From Sideroxyarcus sp. (GTDB lineage Bacteria; Pseudomonadota; Gammaproteobacteria; Burkholderiales; Gallionellaceae), in contig JAUSBR010000006.1 of the NCBI GenBank assembly GCA_030651895.1, positions 1 to 64,000 of the forward strand: a stretch of 64,000 bases of DNA. The letters are read 5' to 3'. Below are positions 52,928-63,294 of this stretch, piece by piece. The notes beneath the pieces were generated by a model. It was not told the origin of the DNA. It did no database searches and saw nothing but the letters and a program-made list of their open reading frames with translations. The first letter of the stretch is position 1. The number at the start of each line of letters is the position of its first letter. The position numbers and the translations under genes are program-made.

Positions 52928-53754
52928 CTCTCAAATTTACCAAGATGCACGGCGCCGGTAACGATTTCGTTGTGTTGGACGGCGTGCGCCAGTCGATCGC
53001 GCTGTCACCCGAACAGATCCGTTTCATCGCCGACCGCAATTTTGGCATCGGCTGCGACCAGATCCTGCTGGTGGAGAAGACGCCGCGCGAGGATGCCGAT
53101 TTCCGCTACCGCATCTTCAATGCCGACGGCAGCGAGGTCGAGCAATGCGGCAACGGCGCGCGCTGCTTCGTGCGCTTCGTACACGAGAAGAAGCTCACTT
53201 CCAAGCGCGAGATCGTGGTCGAGACCAAGAGCGGATTGATCTCGCCCAGTCTGGCGGAAGACGGCCGCGTCACCGTGAACATGGGCGCGCCGATCTTCGA
53301 GCCCGCACGTATCCCTTTTATCAGCGACAGCAACGAAGTCATGCAGCCCCTGCAGGTCGGCCGCAAGACCGTGCAGATCACCGCCGTTTCCATGGGCAAC
53401 CCGCACGCGGTGCAGGTGGTGAAAGACGTCAACACTGCCGCAGTGGAGACGCTGGGCCCGCTGATCGAGAACCACCCGAGTTTCCCCAAACGCGTGAATG
53501 TAGGTTTCATGCAAATTGTGGACCGGTCGCATATCAAGCTGCGCGTGTACGAGCGCGGTGCGGGCGAGACCCTCTCCTGCGGTACCGGCGCCTGCGCTGC
53601 CGTGGTTGCCGGCATCCGGCGCAAACTGCTGGACAGCACGGTGCATGTCGCCACGCGCGGCGGCGTACTCAGCATCACCTGGGCGGGCGAGCATTCACCC
53701 GTGCTGATGACCGGCCCGGCCATCACGGTTTACGACGGCGAGATCAACCTTTAA
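52924..53754 (+). CDS. dapF: Diaminopimelate epimerase
   Basis: [37 protein letters not shown]. Confidence 0.98.
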   Translation: MTLKFTKMHGAGNDFVVLDGVRQSIALSPEQIRFIADRNFGIGCDQILLVEKTPREDADFRYRIFNADGSEVEQCGNGARCFVRFVHEKKLTSKREIVVETKSGLISPSLAEDGRVTVNMGAPIFEPARIPFISDSNEVMQPLQVGRKTVQITAVSMGNPHAVQVVKDVNTAAVETLGPLIENHPSFPKRVNVGFMQIVDRSHIKLRVYERGAGETLSCGTGACAAVVAGIRRKLLDSTVHVATRGGVLSITWAGEHSPVLMTGPAITVYDGEINL

Positions 53755-53764
53755 GAGGCAAACG

Positions 53765-54385
53765 ATGAGATCGGAAGATGTAGCGCAATACCTGCAGGAT
53801 AACCCGCTGTTTTTCGAAGAACACGCGGAGATGCTGTCGCAGATCAACCTGCCGCACCCGCACGGCGGGCGCACCATCTCGCTGTCCGAGCGCCAGCTGC
53901 TCACGCTGCGCGAGCGCGTGAAAGAGCTGGAGAAGAAACTGCACGAGTTGCTCGAATTCGCAAAAGAGAACGATGCTCTGCAACTCAAGGTGCACCAGTT
54001 CAACTGCGCACTGTTCGGACCGCACGACCGCTCTACCCTGCAAAGTCTGATCGTGCATAACCTGCGCGACATCTTCGCTGTCCCGCATGTGGCACTGCAT
54101 CTGTGGAAGGACGAGCCGCCCAGTTCGGAAGTGCTGGCCTTCGCCGATCTGCACCAGCAGCCGGTTTGCGCGCACCATGCCGTGCACGACACGCTGCCCT
54201 GGTTCGGCGAATCCGCAGAACACCTGCGTTCCTTCGCCTATCTGCCGCTGCGCGCGCACGGCCAGACCATCGGCCTGCTCATCCTCGCCAGCGAAGACAA
54301 AGAGCGCTTCTATCCCGAGATGGGCACGCTGTTCCTGCAACGCATCGCGGAGACACTGGGCAGCGCGTTCAATCTGCATGTCTGA
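53765..54385 (+). CDS. DUF484 family protein
   Basis: VAQYLQDNPLFFEEHAEMLSQINLPHPHGGRTISLSERQLLTLRERVKELE; between dapF and xerC. Confidence 0.94.
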   Translation: MRSEDVAQYLQDNPLFFEEHAEMLSQINLPHPHGGRTISLSERQLLTLRERVKELEKKLHELLEFAKENDALQLKVHQFNCALFGPHDRSTLQSLIVHNLRDIFAVPHVALHLWKDEPPSSEVLAFADLHQQPVCAHHAVHDTLPWFGESAEHLRSFAYLPLRAHGQTIGLLILASEDKERFYPEMGTLFLQRIAETLGSAFNLHV

Positions 54386-55284
54386 TGTCCGCCGCTGAAC
54401 CAGTTCCCGCCCCCCTGCAGGGCTACCTCGCCTACCTGAACAACGAGCGCGGCTACTCGCCGCTGACTGCCGAGAACTACGCGCGCGACATCCGCCGCCT
54501 GTTCGCGCTCGCCGGTGCCACCCCACTGCCCGACCTCAAAAGCCACCACATCCGCCGCTATATTGCGCAACTACACAGCAGCGGCCTGGGCGGTCGCTCG
54601 CTGGCGCGCGTGCTGTCGGCATGGCGCGGTTTCTACAGTTACCTGATGCGCGACCACGGCTGCAAGAGCAATCCCTGCGTCGGGCTGCGCGCGCCGAAAG
54701 CGCCCAAGACTTTGCCGCACGCGCTCTCGCCCGACGAGGCGGTGAAACTGGTGGAGATGCCGGTGGAGACGCCGCTGGATGCGCGCGACAAGGCGATGTT
54801 CGAGCTGCTCTATTCCTCCGGCCTGCGTCTGGCCGAACTGGTGAGCCTGGACCCCATCGACATGGATTACAGCGACGCCTCGGTACGTGTCACCGGCAAG
54901 GGCAACAAAACGCGCATCGTGCCGCTGGGCAGCCATGCCATTGACGCGCTGCAGGCATGGATGAAAGTGCGCGAGCAGATCGCCAAGCCGGACGAGACCG
55001 CACTGTTCGTCGGCAAGAATGGCGCGCGCATCAGCCCGCGCACGGTGCAACTGCAATTGCGACAGCGCGGCATCACGCAGGGTATCGCCAGCGGTGTGCA
55101 TCCGCACCTGCTGCGCCACTCCTTCGCCACCCATGTGCTGCAATCGTCCGGCGACCTGCGTGCCGTACAGGAGATGCTGGGACATGCCAGTATTTCCACC
55201 ACACAGGTCTATACTCACCTCGATTTCCAGTACCTTTCCAAAATCTACGACGGTGCGCATCCGCGTGCCAAAAAGAAGACATGA
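54385..55284 (+). CDS. xerC: Tyrosine recombinase XerC
   Basis: LYSSGLRLAELVSLDPIDMD; HLLRHSFATHVLQSSGDLRAVQEMLGHASISTTQVYTHLD. Confidence 0.96.
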   Translation: MSAAEPVPAPLQGYLAYLNNERGYSPLTAENYARDIRRLFALAGATPLPDLKSHHIRRYIAQLHSSGLGGRSLARVLSAWRGFYSYLMRDHGCKSNPCVGLRAPKAPKTLPHALSPDEAVKLVEMPVETPLDARDKAMFELLYSSGLRLAELVSLDPIDMDYSDASVRVTGKGNKTRIVPLGSHAIDALQAWMKVREQIAKPDETALFVGKNGARISPRTVQLQLRQRGITQGIASGVHPHLLRHSFATHVLQSSGDLRAVQEMLGHASISTTQVYTHLDFQYLSKIYDGAHPRAKKKT

Positions 55285-56618
55285 GCAAAGAAAAACCCAG
55301 ATCACCCTCGACACCGCACCGCCAATCGCAGGGCGGCAAGGATTTCCGCAAACGCGTGCAGCGCAGCAAGGAGGTCGGCGCTCCAGCACCGCAGCTCGCT
55401 TCAAAGCCGCGCGCGGGAAATCCCTCTGCCAAGCCTGCCATCATCCTCAAAGCCGAGCGTGAGAAGTCCTTGCAACGCCGCCATCCGTGGATATTCTCCG
55501 GCGCAGTCGATTGCATCGACGGCAAGCCCGCCAGCGGCGACACCGTAGCGGTACATGATGTTGCGGGTAACTTTCTCGCTTGGGCAGCCTACAGCGCCGA
55601 TTCGCAAATCACTGCACGGGTGTGGTCCTGGCACGAGAAGGATGTCGTCAACGAGGCGTTCCTGCGCCAGCGCATCACCGATGCACTGGCTGCGCGCCGC
55701 ACGCTCGCCATCGGGCAAGCAGGCAATGGTATGCGCATCGTCCACGGCGAATCGGACGGCTTGCCCGGCCTGATCGTGGACAAGTATGGTGATGTACTGG
55801 TGATGCAGCTGGGTAGCGCCGGGCCGGAGCACTGGCGCGAGACTATCGCCGACATCCTGCATGATTTGTGCGTGCCAGTGTGCATCTATGAGCGTTCCGA
55901 CTCCGATGGGCGCGAACGGGAAGGTTTGCCGAAAAGGAATGGCATCGTGCGCGGCACCCTGCCGGAGAATGTGGAAGTACTGGAAAACGGCTTGCGCTTT
56001 GCCGTGGATGTGGCGGCAGGCCAGAAGACCGGCTACTACCTAGACCAGCGCGACAACCGCGCCTTCACCGGCACGCTGGCCGCCGACCGCGATGTGCTCA
56101 ACTGCTTTTGCTACACCGGCGGCTTTTCGCTCTATGCGTTGCGCGGCGGGGCGAAGTCAGTACTGTCCATCGACTCCTCGCAGGAGGCATTGGAACTCGC
56201 ACAACGCAATGTGGAATTGAACAGTCTCGACGCGTCGAAAGCAGAATGGCAATGCGCCGATGTGTTCGAAGCCCTGCGCAAACTGCGCGACCAGAATCGC
56301 AAGTTCGACCTCATCGTACTCGACCCGCCGAAGTTCGCGCCCACCGCCGCCTTCGCCGAAAAGGCCTCGCGCGCTTACAAGGACATCAACCTGCTCGGGT
56401 TCAAGCTTTTGCGTCCGGGCGGTTTGCTGTTCACCTACTCCTGCTCCGGCGGCATCAGCGACGACCTGTTCCAGAAAATCATCGCCGGTGCGGCACTGGA
56501 TGCGGGCGTGGATGCGCAGATCGTGAAGAAACTGCACGCGGCAGCGGATCATCCGGTGCTGCTGAGTTTTCCCGAAGGTGCTTACTTGAAGGGGTTGGTG
56601 TTGCGGGTGGCGGGCTGA
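55281..56618 (+). CDS. Class I SAM-dependent rRNA methyltransferase (RlmI-like, PUA domain)
   Basis: RRHPWIFSGAV PUA region; VLNCFCYTGGFSLYALRGGA; VLDPPKFAPT. Confidence 0.93.
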   Translation: MSKEKPRSPSTPHRQSQGGKDFRKRVQRSKEVGAPAPQLASKPRAGNPSAKPAIILKAEREKSLQRRHPWIFSGAVDCIDGKPASGDTVAVHDVAGNFLAWAAYSADSQITARVWSWHEKDVVNEAFLRQRITDALAARRTLAIGQAGNGMRIVHGESDGLPGLIVDKYGDVLVMQLGSAGPEHWRETIADILHDLCVPVCIYERSDSDGREREGLPKRNGIVRGTLPENVEVLENGLRFAVDVAAGQKTGYYLDQRDNRAFTGTLAADRDVLNCFCYTGGFSLYALRGGAKSVLSIDSSQEALELAQRNVELNSLDASKAEWQCADVFEALRKLRDQNRKFDLIVLDPPKFAPTAAFAEKASRAYKDINLLGFKLLRPGGLLFTYSCSGGISDDLFQKIIAGAALDAGVDAQIVKKLHAAADHPVLLSFPEGAYLKGLVLRVAG

Positions 56619-56633
56619 ACGCCCGCACCGGGA

Positions 56634-57026
56634 TTACTGCTGCTTGATGACTTCCAGTCCGGCCTGTTCCCAGGCCTGGATACCGCCCTGTACGTTGCTG
56701 ACCTGAGTGAACCCCGCTTCCTGCAACAACGCAACGGCCTTGGCCGAGCGGCGACCGGAACGGCAGATCACCGCGACGGGTTTGTCTTTGTAGGCTTCGA
56801 GTTCTTTCAAGCGCAGACCCACTTCCCCTAGGGGGATCAGCTTCGCGCTGGGTGCATGGATGGCCGCATATTCGACCGGTTCACGCACATCCAGCAACAA
56901 TGCCCCCTGGCTGCTCACCATGTTGTGCGCCAGCTTCACGTCCACACCCTGGCTGGCCGACAGTTGCTGAGACAGCAGCGCAAAGCCAAGCACTGCGGCC
57001 ACGCCGATGATTATCTTCGTTCTCAT
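56634..57026 (-). CDS. Exported/membrane-anchored rhodanese-like protein
   Basis: N-terminal hydrophobic segment; VAVICRSGRRSAKAV active-site loop. Confidence 0.9.
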   Translation of the reverse strand: MRTKIIIGVAAVLGFALLSQQLSASQGVDVKLAHNMVSSQGALLLDVREPVEYAAIHAPSAKLIPLGEVGLRLKELEAYKDKPVAVICRSGRRSAKAVALLQEAGFTQVSNVQGGIQAWEQAGLEVIKQQ

Positions 57027-57033
57027 ATCAGCC

Positions 57034-57369
57034 TCAAGCCAGACGGTAAGACGGAAAACCGCTCTGCGCCCAACCCATCATCCCGCCGCGCAGGTTGAAC
57101 ACGTTGGTAAATCCCTGCTGTTGCAGGAACATGCAGGCCTGCGCCGAACGGGCTCCGCTGCGGCACACCATGATCAATTTCTCCGCCTTGTCCAGCTCAT
57201 GCACCTTGGCGGGCAGGATGTGCAGCGGCAGCGCTTCGGCCTTGGGCACGGTACCGTGCATGATCTCTTCCATCTGGCGCACGTCGATCACGCGCAGCTT
57301 GTGGCCGTCGTCTTCCACCCATTGCGCGAGCTGGTTCGCGTCGATCTCTTTAACGTTCATTCCAAACAT
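57034..57369 (-). CDS. Cytoplasmic rhodanese-like protein
   Basis: LRVIDVRQMEE; LIMVCRSGARSAQACMFL active-site loop; no signal peptide. Confidence 0.9.
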   Translation of the reverse strand: MFGMNVKEIDANQLAQWVEDDGHKLRVIDVRQMEEIMHGTVPKAEALPLHILPAKVHELDKAEKLIMVCRSGARSAQACMFLQQQGFTNVFNLRGGMMGWAQSGFPSYRLA

Positions 57370-57399
57370 AGCGATGCCTCCTTGTTCAGCAAGGTTTGC

Positions 57400-57419
57400 A
57401 TATTAGCATATTCTAATAT
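57400..57419. promoter_or_regulatory. Inverted repeat, candidate ArsR/BigR-type operator upstream of the rhodanese pair
   Basis: ATATTAG-CATATT-CTAATAT about 30 nt upstream of the first rhodanese start. Confidence 0.6.
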
Positions 57420-57525
57420 TATGGCAACGTTACCCAGAGTAGGGTTTTGGAATCACACAGGACAAGCCTGTTGAAGAATGGGTGAACGGTTCGCGTGGGC
57501 GCAGGACGAACAGATAACTGTTCAG

Positions 57526-57876
57526 CTACGCCAACCCCACCAGCACCAGCGCGATCAGGGCGGGCACCGCCTGCACCCACAATATCTTCGCGTTCGCCGT
57601 CATCGCGCCGTACAGGCCCGCCACCAGCACGCAGCCAAGGAAGAATTGCTGCACGTCATCGTTGCCCGAACCCAAGCCCCAGATGAGTCCCGCGGCAAGA
57701 AAGCCGTTGTACAGGCCCTGGTTCGCGGCGAGGACTCTGGTCGCGGCGGCGAAGTCTTTGCTGAAGCCGAAGGCGCGGCGTCCGGTGACGCTTTCCCACA
57801 GGAACATCTCGAGGACGAGGATGTAGATGTGGATGAGGGCGACGACGCCGATCGCGAGATTGGCGACCGTCTTCAT
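57526..57876 (-). CDS. DUF1304 family membrane protein
   Basis: ALIHIYILVLEMFLWES...AANQGLYNGFLAAGLIWG. Confidence 0.93.
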   Translation of the reverse strand: MKTVANLAIGVVALIHIYILVLEMFLWESVTGRRAFGFSKDFAAATRVLAANQGLYNGFLAAGLIWGLGSGNDDVQQFFLGCVLVAGLYGAMTANAKILWVQAVPALIALVLVGLA

Positions 57877-58835
57877 CAGTGCTTGCTCACGAACGGTTTG
57901 AAGCCAAGGCGATCCTCCAGTCTGGCAGCCGCGTTACGGGCTTCGCTCTCGCTGGCGTAGGGGCCGAGGTGTACGCGCGTCAGGCCCTGTTTTTCAAAGA
58001 GCATGAGCGGTTTGCTGCCTTCGCCCATTTCGCTGCGCATCCGGACCAGGAAACTTTCGGCGCCTTGCGGCGACTTGAATGCACCGAGTTGCAGGTAGAC
58101 CTTGCCGGTCGACGGTCCTGCTCTTTCGACCGGCAGCGTGGGCGCGGGAGGCAGCGGTTCGACCTTGATGGGCGGCGTCTCGACCGGCGCGGTGCCGGAA
58201 ACGGCGATGCTCTCGACTTCGACTTCGGCGCTGCCGCTGTTGATGTAGCCGAGCTTGGCGGCGGCGACATAGGACAGGTCCATGATGCGCTGATGCAGGA
58301 AAGGGCCGCGGTCATTGACGCGGACGACGACCGATTTCCCGGTGGCGACATTGGTCACGCGCGCATAGCTGGGGATGGGCAGGGTCGGGTGCGCGGCGGT
58401 CATGCCGTACATGTCATACACCTCGCCAATGGAGGTACGCTGGCCGTGGAATTTCTTGCCATACCAGGAAGCGACACCGCGCTCCTTGTAGGTGCCGGTG
58501 GTCTGCAGCGGGGTGTAGGTCTTACCCAGCGCGGAGTAGGGGCGGTTGGCATAACGGTGCAGCGGCTCGGCCTTGGGCACAGCGTCGGGGATGGAATCGA
58601 GGTTCACCGAGCTTTCGCTGCCGGGACCGTCACCGGGCAGATAACCGCCGCCCTGGGTGGCGACAGCCGCTGCCTGAGTTGGGGTCGATGCGCTGCGCGC
58701 CGACTTGCCGCCGGGACCCGCGACCGCATCGACGATGGGTGCGGCATTCTGCTGCTTCTCGTCGGTTTTTTGCGTGGTGGCGCAACCGGCCATCACTAGT
58801 GCGGCGGCGGACAGCAACAACGATAGTCTTTTCAT
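57876..58835 (-). CDS. rlpA: Septal ring lytic transglycosylase RlpA family (DPBB plus SPOR)
   Basis: Lipobox MAGC; GVASWYGKKFHGQRTSIGE; VRVNDRGPF; C-terminal SPOR domain. Confidence 0.95.
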   Translation of the reverse strand: MKRLSLLLSAAALVMAGCATTQKTDEKQQNAAPIVDAVAGPGGKSARSASTPTQAAAVATQGGGYLPGDGPGSESSVNLDSIPDAVPKAEPLHRYANRPYSALGKTYTPLQTTGTYKERGVASWYGKKFHGQRTSIGEVYDMYGMTAAHPTLPIPSYARVTNVATGKSVVVRVNDRGPFLHQRIMDLSYVAAAKLGYINSGSAEVEVESIAVSGTAPVETPPIKVEPLPPAPTLPVERAGPSTGKVYLQLGAFKSPQGAESFLVRMRSEMGEGSKPLMLFEKQGLTRVHLGPYASESEARNAAARLEDRLGFKPFVSKH

Positions 58836-58848
58836 TTTTCGACTCCCC

Positions 58849-59946
58849 TCAAGTTTTAACCAGTTGTTTGTGCGTGTTGATACTCATCAGCATACCAAAA
58901 CCGAGCATCAGCGTGAGCAGGGACGTGCCACCGTAGCTGACCAGCGGCAACGGTACACCTACCACCGGCAGGATGCCGCTGACCATGCCCATGTTGACGA
59001 AGGCATAGGTGAAGAAGGTGAGCGTGATGCTGCCCGCCATCAGGCGGGTGAAATAGGTGGAGGCGTTGGCGGTGATGATAAAACCGCGACCGATGACGAA
59101 TACGTACAGGCCCAGCAGCAGCAGGTTGCCGAGCAGGCCGAACTCTTCCGACCAGACGGCGAAGATGAAGTCGGTGGTGCGCTCGGGCAGAAAGTCGAGG
59201 TGGGTCTGCGTGCCGTTCATGTAGCCCTTGCCGAGGATGCCGCCGGAGCCGACGGCAATCATGCCCTGGATGGTGTGGTAGCCCTTGCCCAAAGCATCCT
59301 GCGAGGGGTCGAGCAACATCAGGATACGGTGGCGCTGATAATCATGCAGTGCAGACCACAGGAACGGTGCGCTGGCCAGTGCCGCCAGTGCCCCGCCGAT
59401 CATGATGCGCCAGGACAGACCGGCGAGGAACAGCACGTAAAATCCGCTCGCGGCGATGAGAATGGAAGTGCCCAGGTCGGGCTGGCGCAGGATCAGTGCC
59501 ACCGGCAAGACAAGCAAGATGAGTGCGACGAAGTAGTTGCGAAGTTTCAGGGTCGCCTCGTGCTTCTCGAAATACCAGGCCATCATCAGCGGCACCGCGA
59601 TCTTCATCAACTCGGACGGCTGGATGGTGGCCACGCCGATATGCAGCCAGCGCCGCGCACCGTGACTGATCTCGCCGAACAGCGCGACGCCGACCAGCAT
59701 CAGCATACCGAACACGTACACCGGCACGGCGATACGCATCAGCCAGTGCAGCGGCATGTTGGCGACGATCCACATGGCGGTGAACGCGACAGCGATGTTG
59801 CCAAGCTGACCAAGCACACGCATCCAGTTGCCGTCACTGGCGCTGTAGAGCAGCACCAGGCTGATGAACAGGAACCCCCCCAACCCCGCCAGAAGTACGG
59901 GGTCGAGATGCAGCATGAAACGGATCTTGATCTTTCTAAGGTTCAT
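58849..59946 (-). CDS. rodA: Rod shape-determining protein RodA
   Basis: SEDS family, multi-TM; GARRWLHIGVATIQPSELMKI; adjacent to mrdA. Confidence 0.97.
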   Translation of the reverse strand: MNLRKIKIRFMLHLDPVLLAGLGGFLFISLVLLYSASDGNWMRVLGQLGNIAVAFTAMWIVANMPLHWLMRIAVPVYVFGMLMLVGVALFGEISHGARRWLHIGVATIQPSELMKIAVPLMMAWYFEKHEATLKLRNYFVALILLVLPVALILRQPDLGTSILIAASGFYVLFLAGLSWRIMIGGALAALASAPFLWSALHDYQRHRILMLLDPSQDALGKGYHTIQGMIAVGSGGILGKGYMNGTQTHLDFLPERTTDFIFAVWSEEFGLLGNLLLLGLYVFVIGRGFIITANASTYFTRLMAGSITLTFFTYAFVNMGMVSGILPVVGVPLPLVSYGGTSLLTLMLGFGMLMSINTHKQLVKT

Positions 59947-59948
59947 GT

Positions 59949-61847
59949 TCAGTCGCTTTCCGATCCGGCTTTCTCACTCACCGCCTGCAGGGGCTTGGGT
60001 ATCTTGCCGAGCAGATAATAATCCAGAACCTTGCGCGCGATCGGCGCGGCGGTGGAACCACCGTGCCCGCCGTTCTCGGCCAGTACCGCCAGCGCGATGC
60101 GCGGCTTGTCGGCCGGCGCGAAGGCGATGAACCAGGCGTGGTCGCGGTTGTATTCGGAGACCTTTTTGGCATCGTATTTCTCGCCCTGCTTCATGGCGAT
60201 GACCTGCGCGGTACCGGTCTTGCCCGCCATGCGGTATTCGACGCCGTAACCCGCGCCCACCGCAGTACCGCCGGGTTTGGTGACGGCCTCCATCGCACTC
60301 TTGACCAGCTTCAGATGATCGGGAGGTATCTGCAGATCGTACATCTGCTTGTGTTCGGTCAATACCGGTTCTCCGCGCGCCGGCCGGATCTCTTTCACCA
60401 GATGCGGTTGGAACGCGATGCCATCGTTGGCTAGGGTCGCGGTCGCCACCGCAAGCTGCAGTGGCGTGACCAGGTTGTAGCCCTGGCCGATGCCAGCGGA
60501 GACGGTGTCGCCGGGATACCAGATCTGGTTGTAGCGCTTCGTTTTCCACTCCGTGGACGGCAGCAGACCCGAGGTCTCGCCATCCATATCCAGGCCGGTC
60601 TTCTTGCCGAAACCGAAGCGCGAAAGATAGCCGTGCATGTTGTCAATACCCATCTCGGTCGCCAGACCGTAGTAATAGGTATCGCAGGAGACAACGATGG
60701 ATTTGTACAGATCGACAGCGCCATGGCCACCACTCTTCCAGTCGCGATACTGGTGGCGGCTGCCGGGCAGCATGAAATAGCCGGGATCGCTGATGGTGCG
60801 CGTGGGCGCGCGCGTGCCGTAATGCAATCCGGCCAGCGCCATGAACGGCTTGATGGTCGAACCGGGCGGATACTGTCCGCGCAGGGCGCGGTTGTTGAGC
60901 GGCGTATTGAGAGATCCGTTCAGTTCTTCCCAGGTCTCGGTGTCGATGCCATCGATGAACAGCGCCGGATCGTAACCCGGCTTGCTGACGAAGGCGAGTA
61001 CTTCGCCGTTGGTGGGATCGATGGCGACCAGCGCACCGCGATAGTCACCGAAGGCCTGCTCGGCCACTTCCTGCAGCTTCGCATCCAGCGTCAGCATCAG
61101 GTTGCTGCCGGATTGCGGCGTGGTACGCGACAGCACGCGCACCGCACGACCACCCGCATCCACCTCGACCTGTTCGAAACCCGTGGTGCCGTGCAGCTGT
61201 GTTTCATAACTCTGCTCGACACCGGTCTTGCCGATGTAGTCCGAACCCATGTAGTTGGAGGCGATTTCATCCTCTTCCAGCTGCTCGATATCTTTCTGGT
61301 TGATGCGGCCGACATAGCCGATCAGGTGCGCGGTCACGTCGGAGAAAGGATACTCACGGAACAGGCGCGCCTTGACTTCGACGCTGGGGAAACGGAAGCG
61401 CTGTGCGGAGACGCGCGCCACTTCCTCGTCGGTCAGCTGGCTGCGGATGGGCATGGTCTCCAGCGCCTGCCGCTCGGTCAGCAGTTTCTTGAAGCGCTTG
61501 ATGTCCTTGGGCGTGATCGTCACCAGCCGCGACAGCTCGGCGATCAGCGCGTCCATGTCGGTCACCTTGGCAGGCGCGATCTCCAGGGTGTAACCGGAAT
61601 AGTTCTGCGCCATCACCACGCCGTTGCGGTCCAGCAACAGGCCGCGGTTCGGTACGATGGGGACGACATAGATGCGGTTACTGTCCGACAGGGTGTGGAA
61701 ATATTCGTGACGGATGACTTGGAGATAGAAGAAGCGCGCCAGCAAGATGAACAGCATCACCGCGACAAAGCCCAGGCTCAACACCAGACGCAAACGGAAA
61801 TAATAGATTTCGCGCTGATGGTTCTTCAGCTCGATGAAGCGGTTCAT
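59949..61847 (-). CDS. mrdA: Penicillin-binding protein 2
   Basis: PGSTIKPFMAL (SxxK), SCDTYYY, AGKTGTAQV (KTG). Confidence 0.97.
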   Translation of the reverse strand: MNRFIELKNHQREIYYFRLRLVLSLGFVAVMLFILLARFFYLQVIRHEYFHTLSDSNRIYVVPIVPNRGLLLDRNGVVMAQNYSGYTLEIAPAKVTDMDALIAELSRLVTITPKDIKRFKKLLTERQALETMPIRSQLTDEEVARVSAQRFRFPSVEVKARLFREYPFSDVTAHLIGYVGRINQKDIEQLEEDEIASNYMGSDYIGKTGVEQSYETQLHGTTGFEQVEVDAGGRAVRVLSRTTPQSGSNLMLTLDAKLQEVAEQAFGDYRGALVAIDPTNGEVLAFVSKPGYDPALFIDGIDTETWEELNGSLNTPLNNRALRGQYPPGSTIKPFMALAGLHYGTRAPTRTISDPGYFMLPGSRHQYRDWKSGGHGAVDLYKSIVVSCDTYYYGLATEMGIDNMHGYLSRFGFGKKTGLDMDGETSGLLPSTEWKTKRYNQIWYPGDTVSAGIGQGYNLVTPLQLAVATATLANDGIAFQPHLVKEIRPARGEPVLTEHKQMYDLQIPPDHLKLVKSAMEAVTKPGGTAVGAGYGVEYRMAGKTGTAQVIAMKQGEKYDAKKVSEYNRDHAWFIAFAPADKPRIALAVLAENGGHGGSTAAPIARKVLDYYLLGKIPKPLQAVSEKAGSESD

Positions 61848-62362
61848 AGTTCGTTCGGATCACGGCGCGGTCGGCGCAGTGCCTGCAACAGCAGGGTCAT
61901 CGGCGTCCACAGCAGAGCCGAGGTGACCGCACCGAGGAAATATTCCCACGCCACAAAACCGCGCACCTGCCAATGCACGGCGGCATAGGCACCGTAACTC
62001 AGCAGCAGCAACGGGAAGACATGCAAGGATTGCTGGCGCAGGTCGAACATCTGCACGCGCCGGTGCAGCACGATGCCGCCGAAAGCCAGTACGGTATAGG
62101 CCAGCGCATGCTGCCCGAACAGGCTGGCATCGGCCACGTCGGCAAAGATGCCGACCAGCCAGGCGATGCCGATACCGATGCGGTGAGGTTTGTGCGTGCA
62201 CCAGTACAGCAGCACCAGCGCCACGAAATCGGGACGCAGCGCCAATGCCCAGCCGTGCCAGGGCAGCCAGTTGAGCATCACCGCCACGAACAGGCTGAAC
62301 ACGATGAATCCCGTGTTGGCGGGCAGCAGGAACTCCTGGTCTTTGGCGTACCCGTTACTCAC
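61844..62362 (-). CDS. mreD: Rod shape-determining protein MreD
   Basis: Small polytopic protein between mrdA and mreC. Confidence 0.93.
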   Translation of the reverse strand: MSNGYAKDQEFLLPANTGFIVFSLFVAVMLNWLPWHGWALALRPDFVALVLLYWCTHKPHRIGIGIAWLVGIFADVADASLFGQHALAYTVLAFGGIVLHRRVQMFDLRQQSLHVFPLLLLSYGAYAAVHWQVRGFVAWEYFLGAVTSALLWTPMTLLLQALRRPRRDPNEL

Positions 62363-63279
62363 GGCTTCCTCCGTTTGAATCTCTTCTTCGCGCGTTCCTG
62401 TTCGGCTGTCGGCTCGACTGCCGCTTCCGGACGTTCGGGCAATTCCGGCAGGCCCGACACGATCATCAGGGCGCGATGCCTGTCCACGCCGGCCAGCGGT
62501 TCGCAGGTGATACGCGCGAACGGGTAGGCCGGATCGCGCTCCACCCTGGTGACCTTGGCCACCGGCAGATTGGGCGGATAGGTGCCGTCGATGCCTGAAG
62601 TGACCAGCACATCGCCCTCAACGATATCTGCGCTCACCGGCATATAGCGCAATGCCATCTCGTTGATGTCGCCGGAACCGAACACCACCGCGCGCAAGCC
62701 GCTGCGCTGGTTCTGTATCGGTACGGAATGATCCTTGTCGGTGACCAGTGTGACTTCGGACAACCACGGGTAGGTGCGGGTGACCTGCCCGACCACGCCA
62801 AAATCGTCCACCACCACCTGGCCGGGCATGACATTGGCCTGCGAACCCTTGTTCACCAGCAGTTTGCGTTTGAAGATGTCGCGCTCGACGTAGACGATCT
62901 CGGCCATCTGCATCGGGTAGTCAACACGTCCCTTGAGGTCCATCAGCACGCGCAGTTGCGCGTTCTCGGCCAAGATGGCCTGCAGCTGGGAGAGTTGCGC
63001 CGCGTCGGCATCATGCTGCTGGCGCAGCTGGGTGTTCTCGGTGAGCAGCGTTTCCTGCGTTTCGAAATAGACAGCGACACTGCCCAGGGCTTCGCCCGGC
63101 AGGGCGGTCAGCCGCTGGAACGGATAGATCATCACGGCGAGGACTTTGCGCGCGGATTCCAAATATTGGAAGCGCGAATCCACGAACAGCAGCAGCAGCG
63201 AGAGGACACTGAAGAAGACCAGACGAGCGACCGGACTCGGGCCGCGATTGAAGAACCGGAGGGTACGGGTATCGTCCAA
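62359..63279 (-). CDS. mreC: Rod shape-determining protein MreC
   Basis: N-terminal TM, coiled coil, VDDFGVVGQVTRTYPWLSEVTLVTDKDHSVP. Confidence 0.96.
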   Translation of the reverse strand: MDDTRTLRFFNRGPSPVARLVFFSVLSLLLLFVDSRFQYLESARKVLAVMIYPFQRLTALPGEALGSVAVYFETQETLLTENTQLRQQHDADAAQLSQLQAILAENAQLRVLMDLKGRVDYPMQMAEIVYVERDIFKRKLLVNKGSQANVMPGQVVVDDFGVVGQVTRTYPWLSEVTLVTDKDHSVPIQNQRSGLRAVVFGSGDINEMALRYMPVSADIVEGDVLVTSGIDGTYPPNLPVAKVTRVERDPAYPFARITCEPLAGVDRHRALMIVSGLPELPERPEAAVEPTAEQERAKKRFKRRKP

Positions 63280-63294
63280 GGTACAGCCGTACGA

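Noticed and set aside
54385-55284. Tyrosine recombinase as an integrase marking a mobile island
   Set aside because: Sequence and dapF-DUF484 context identify chromosomal XerC.
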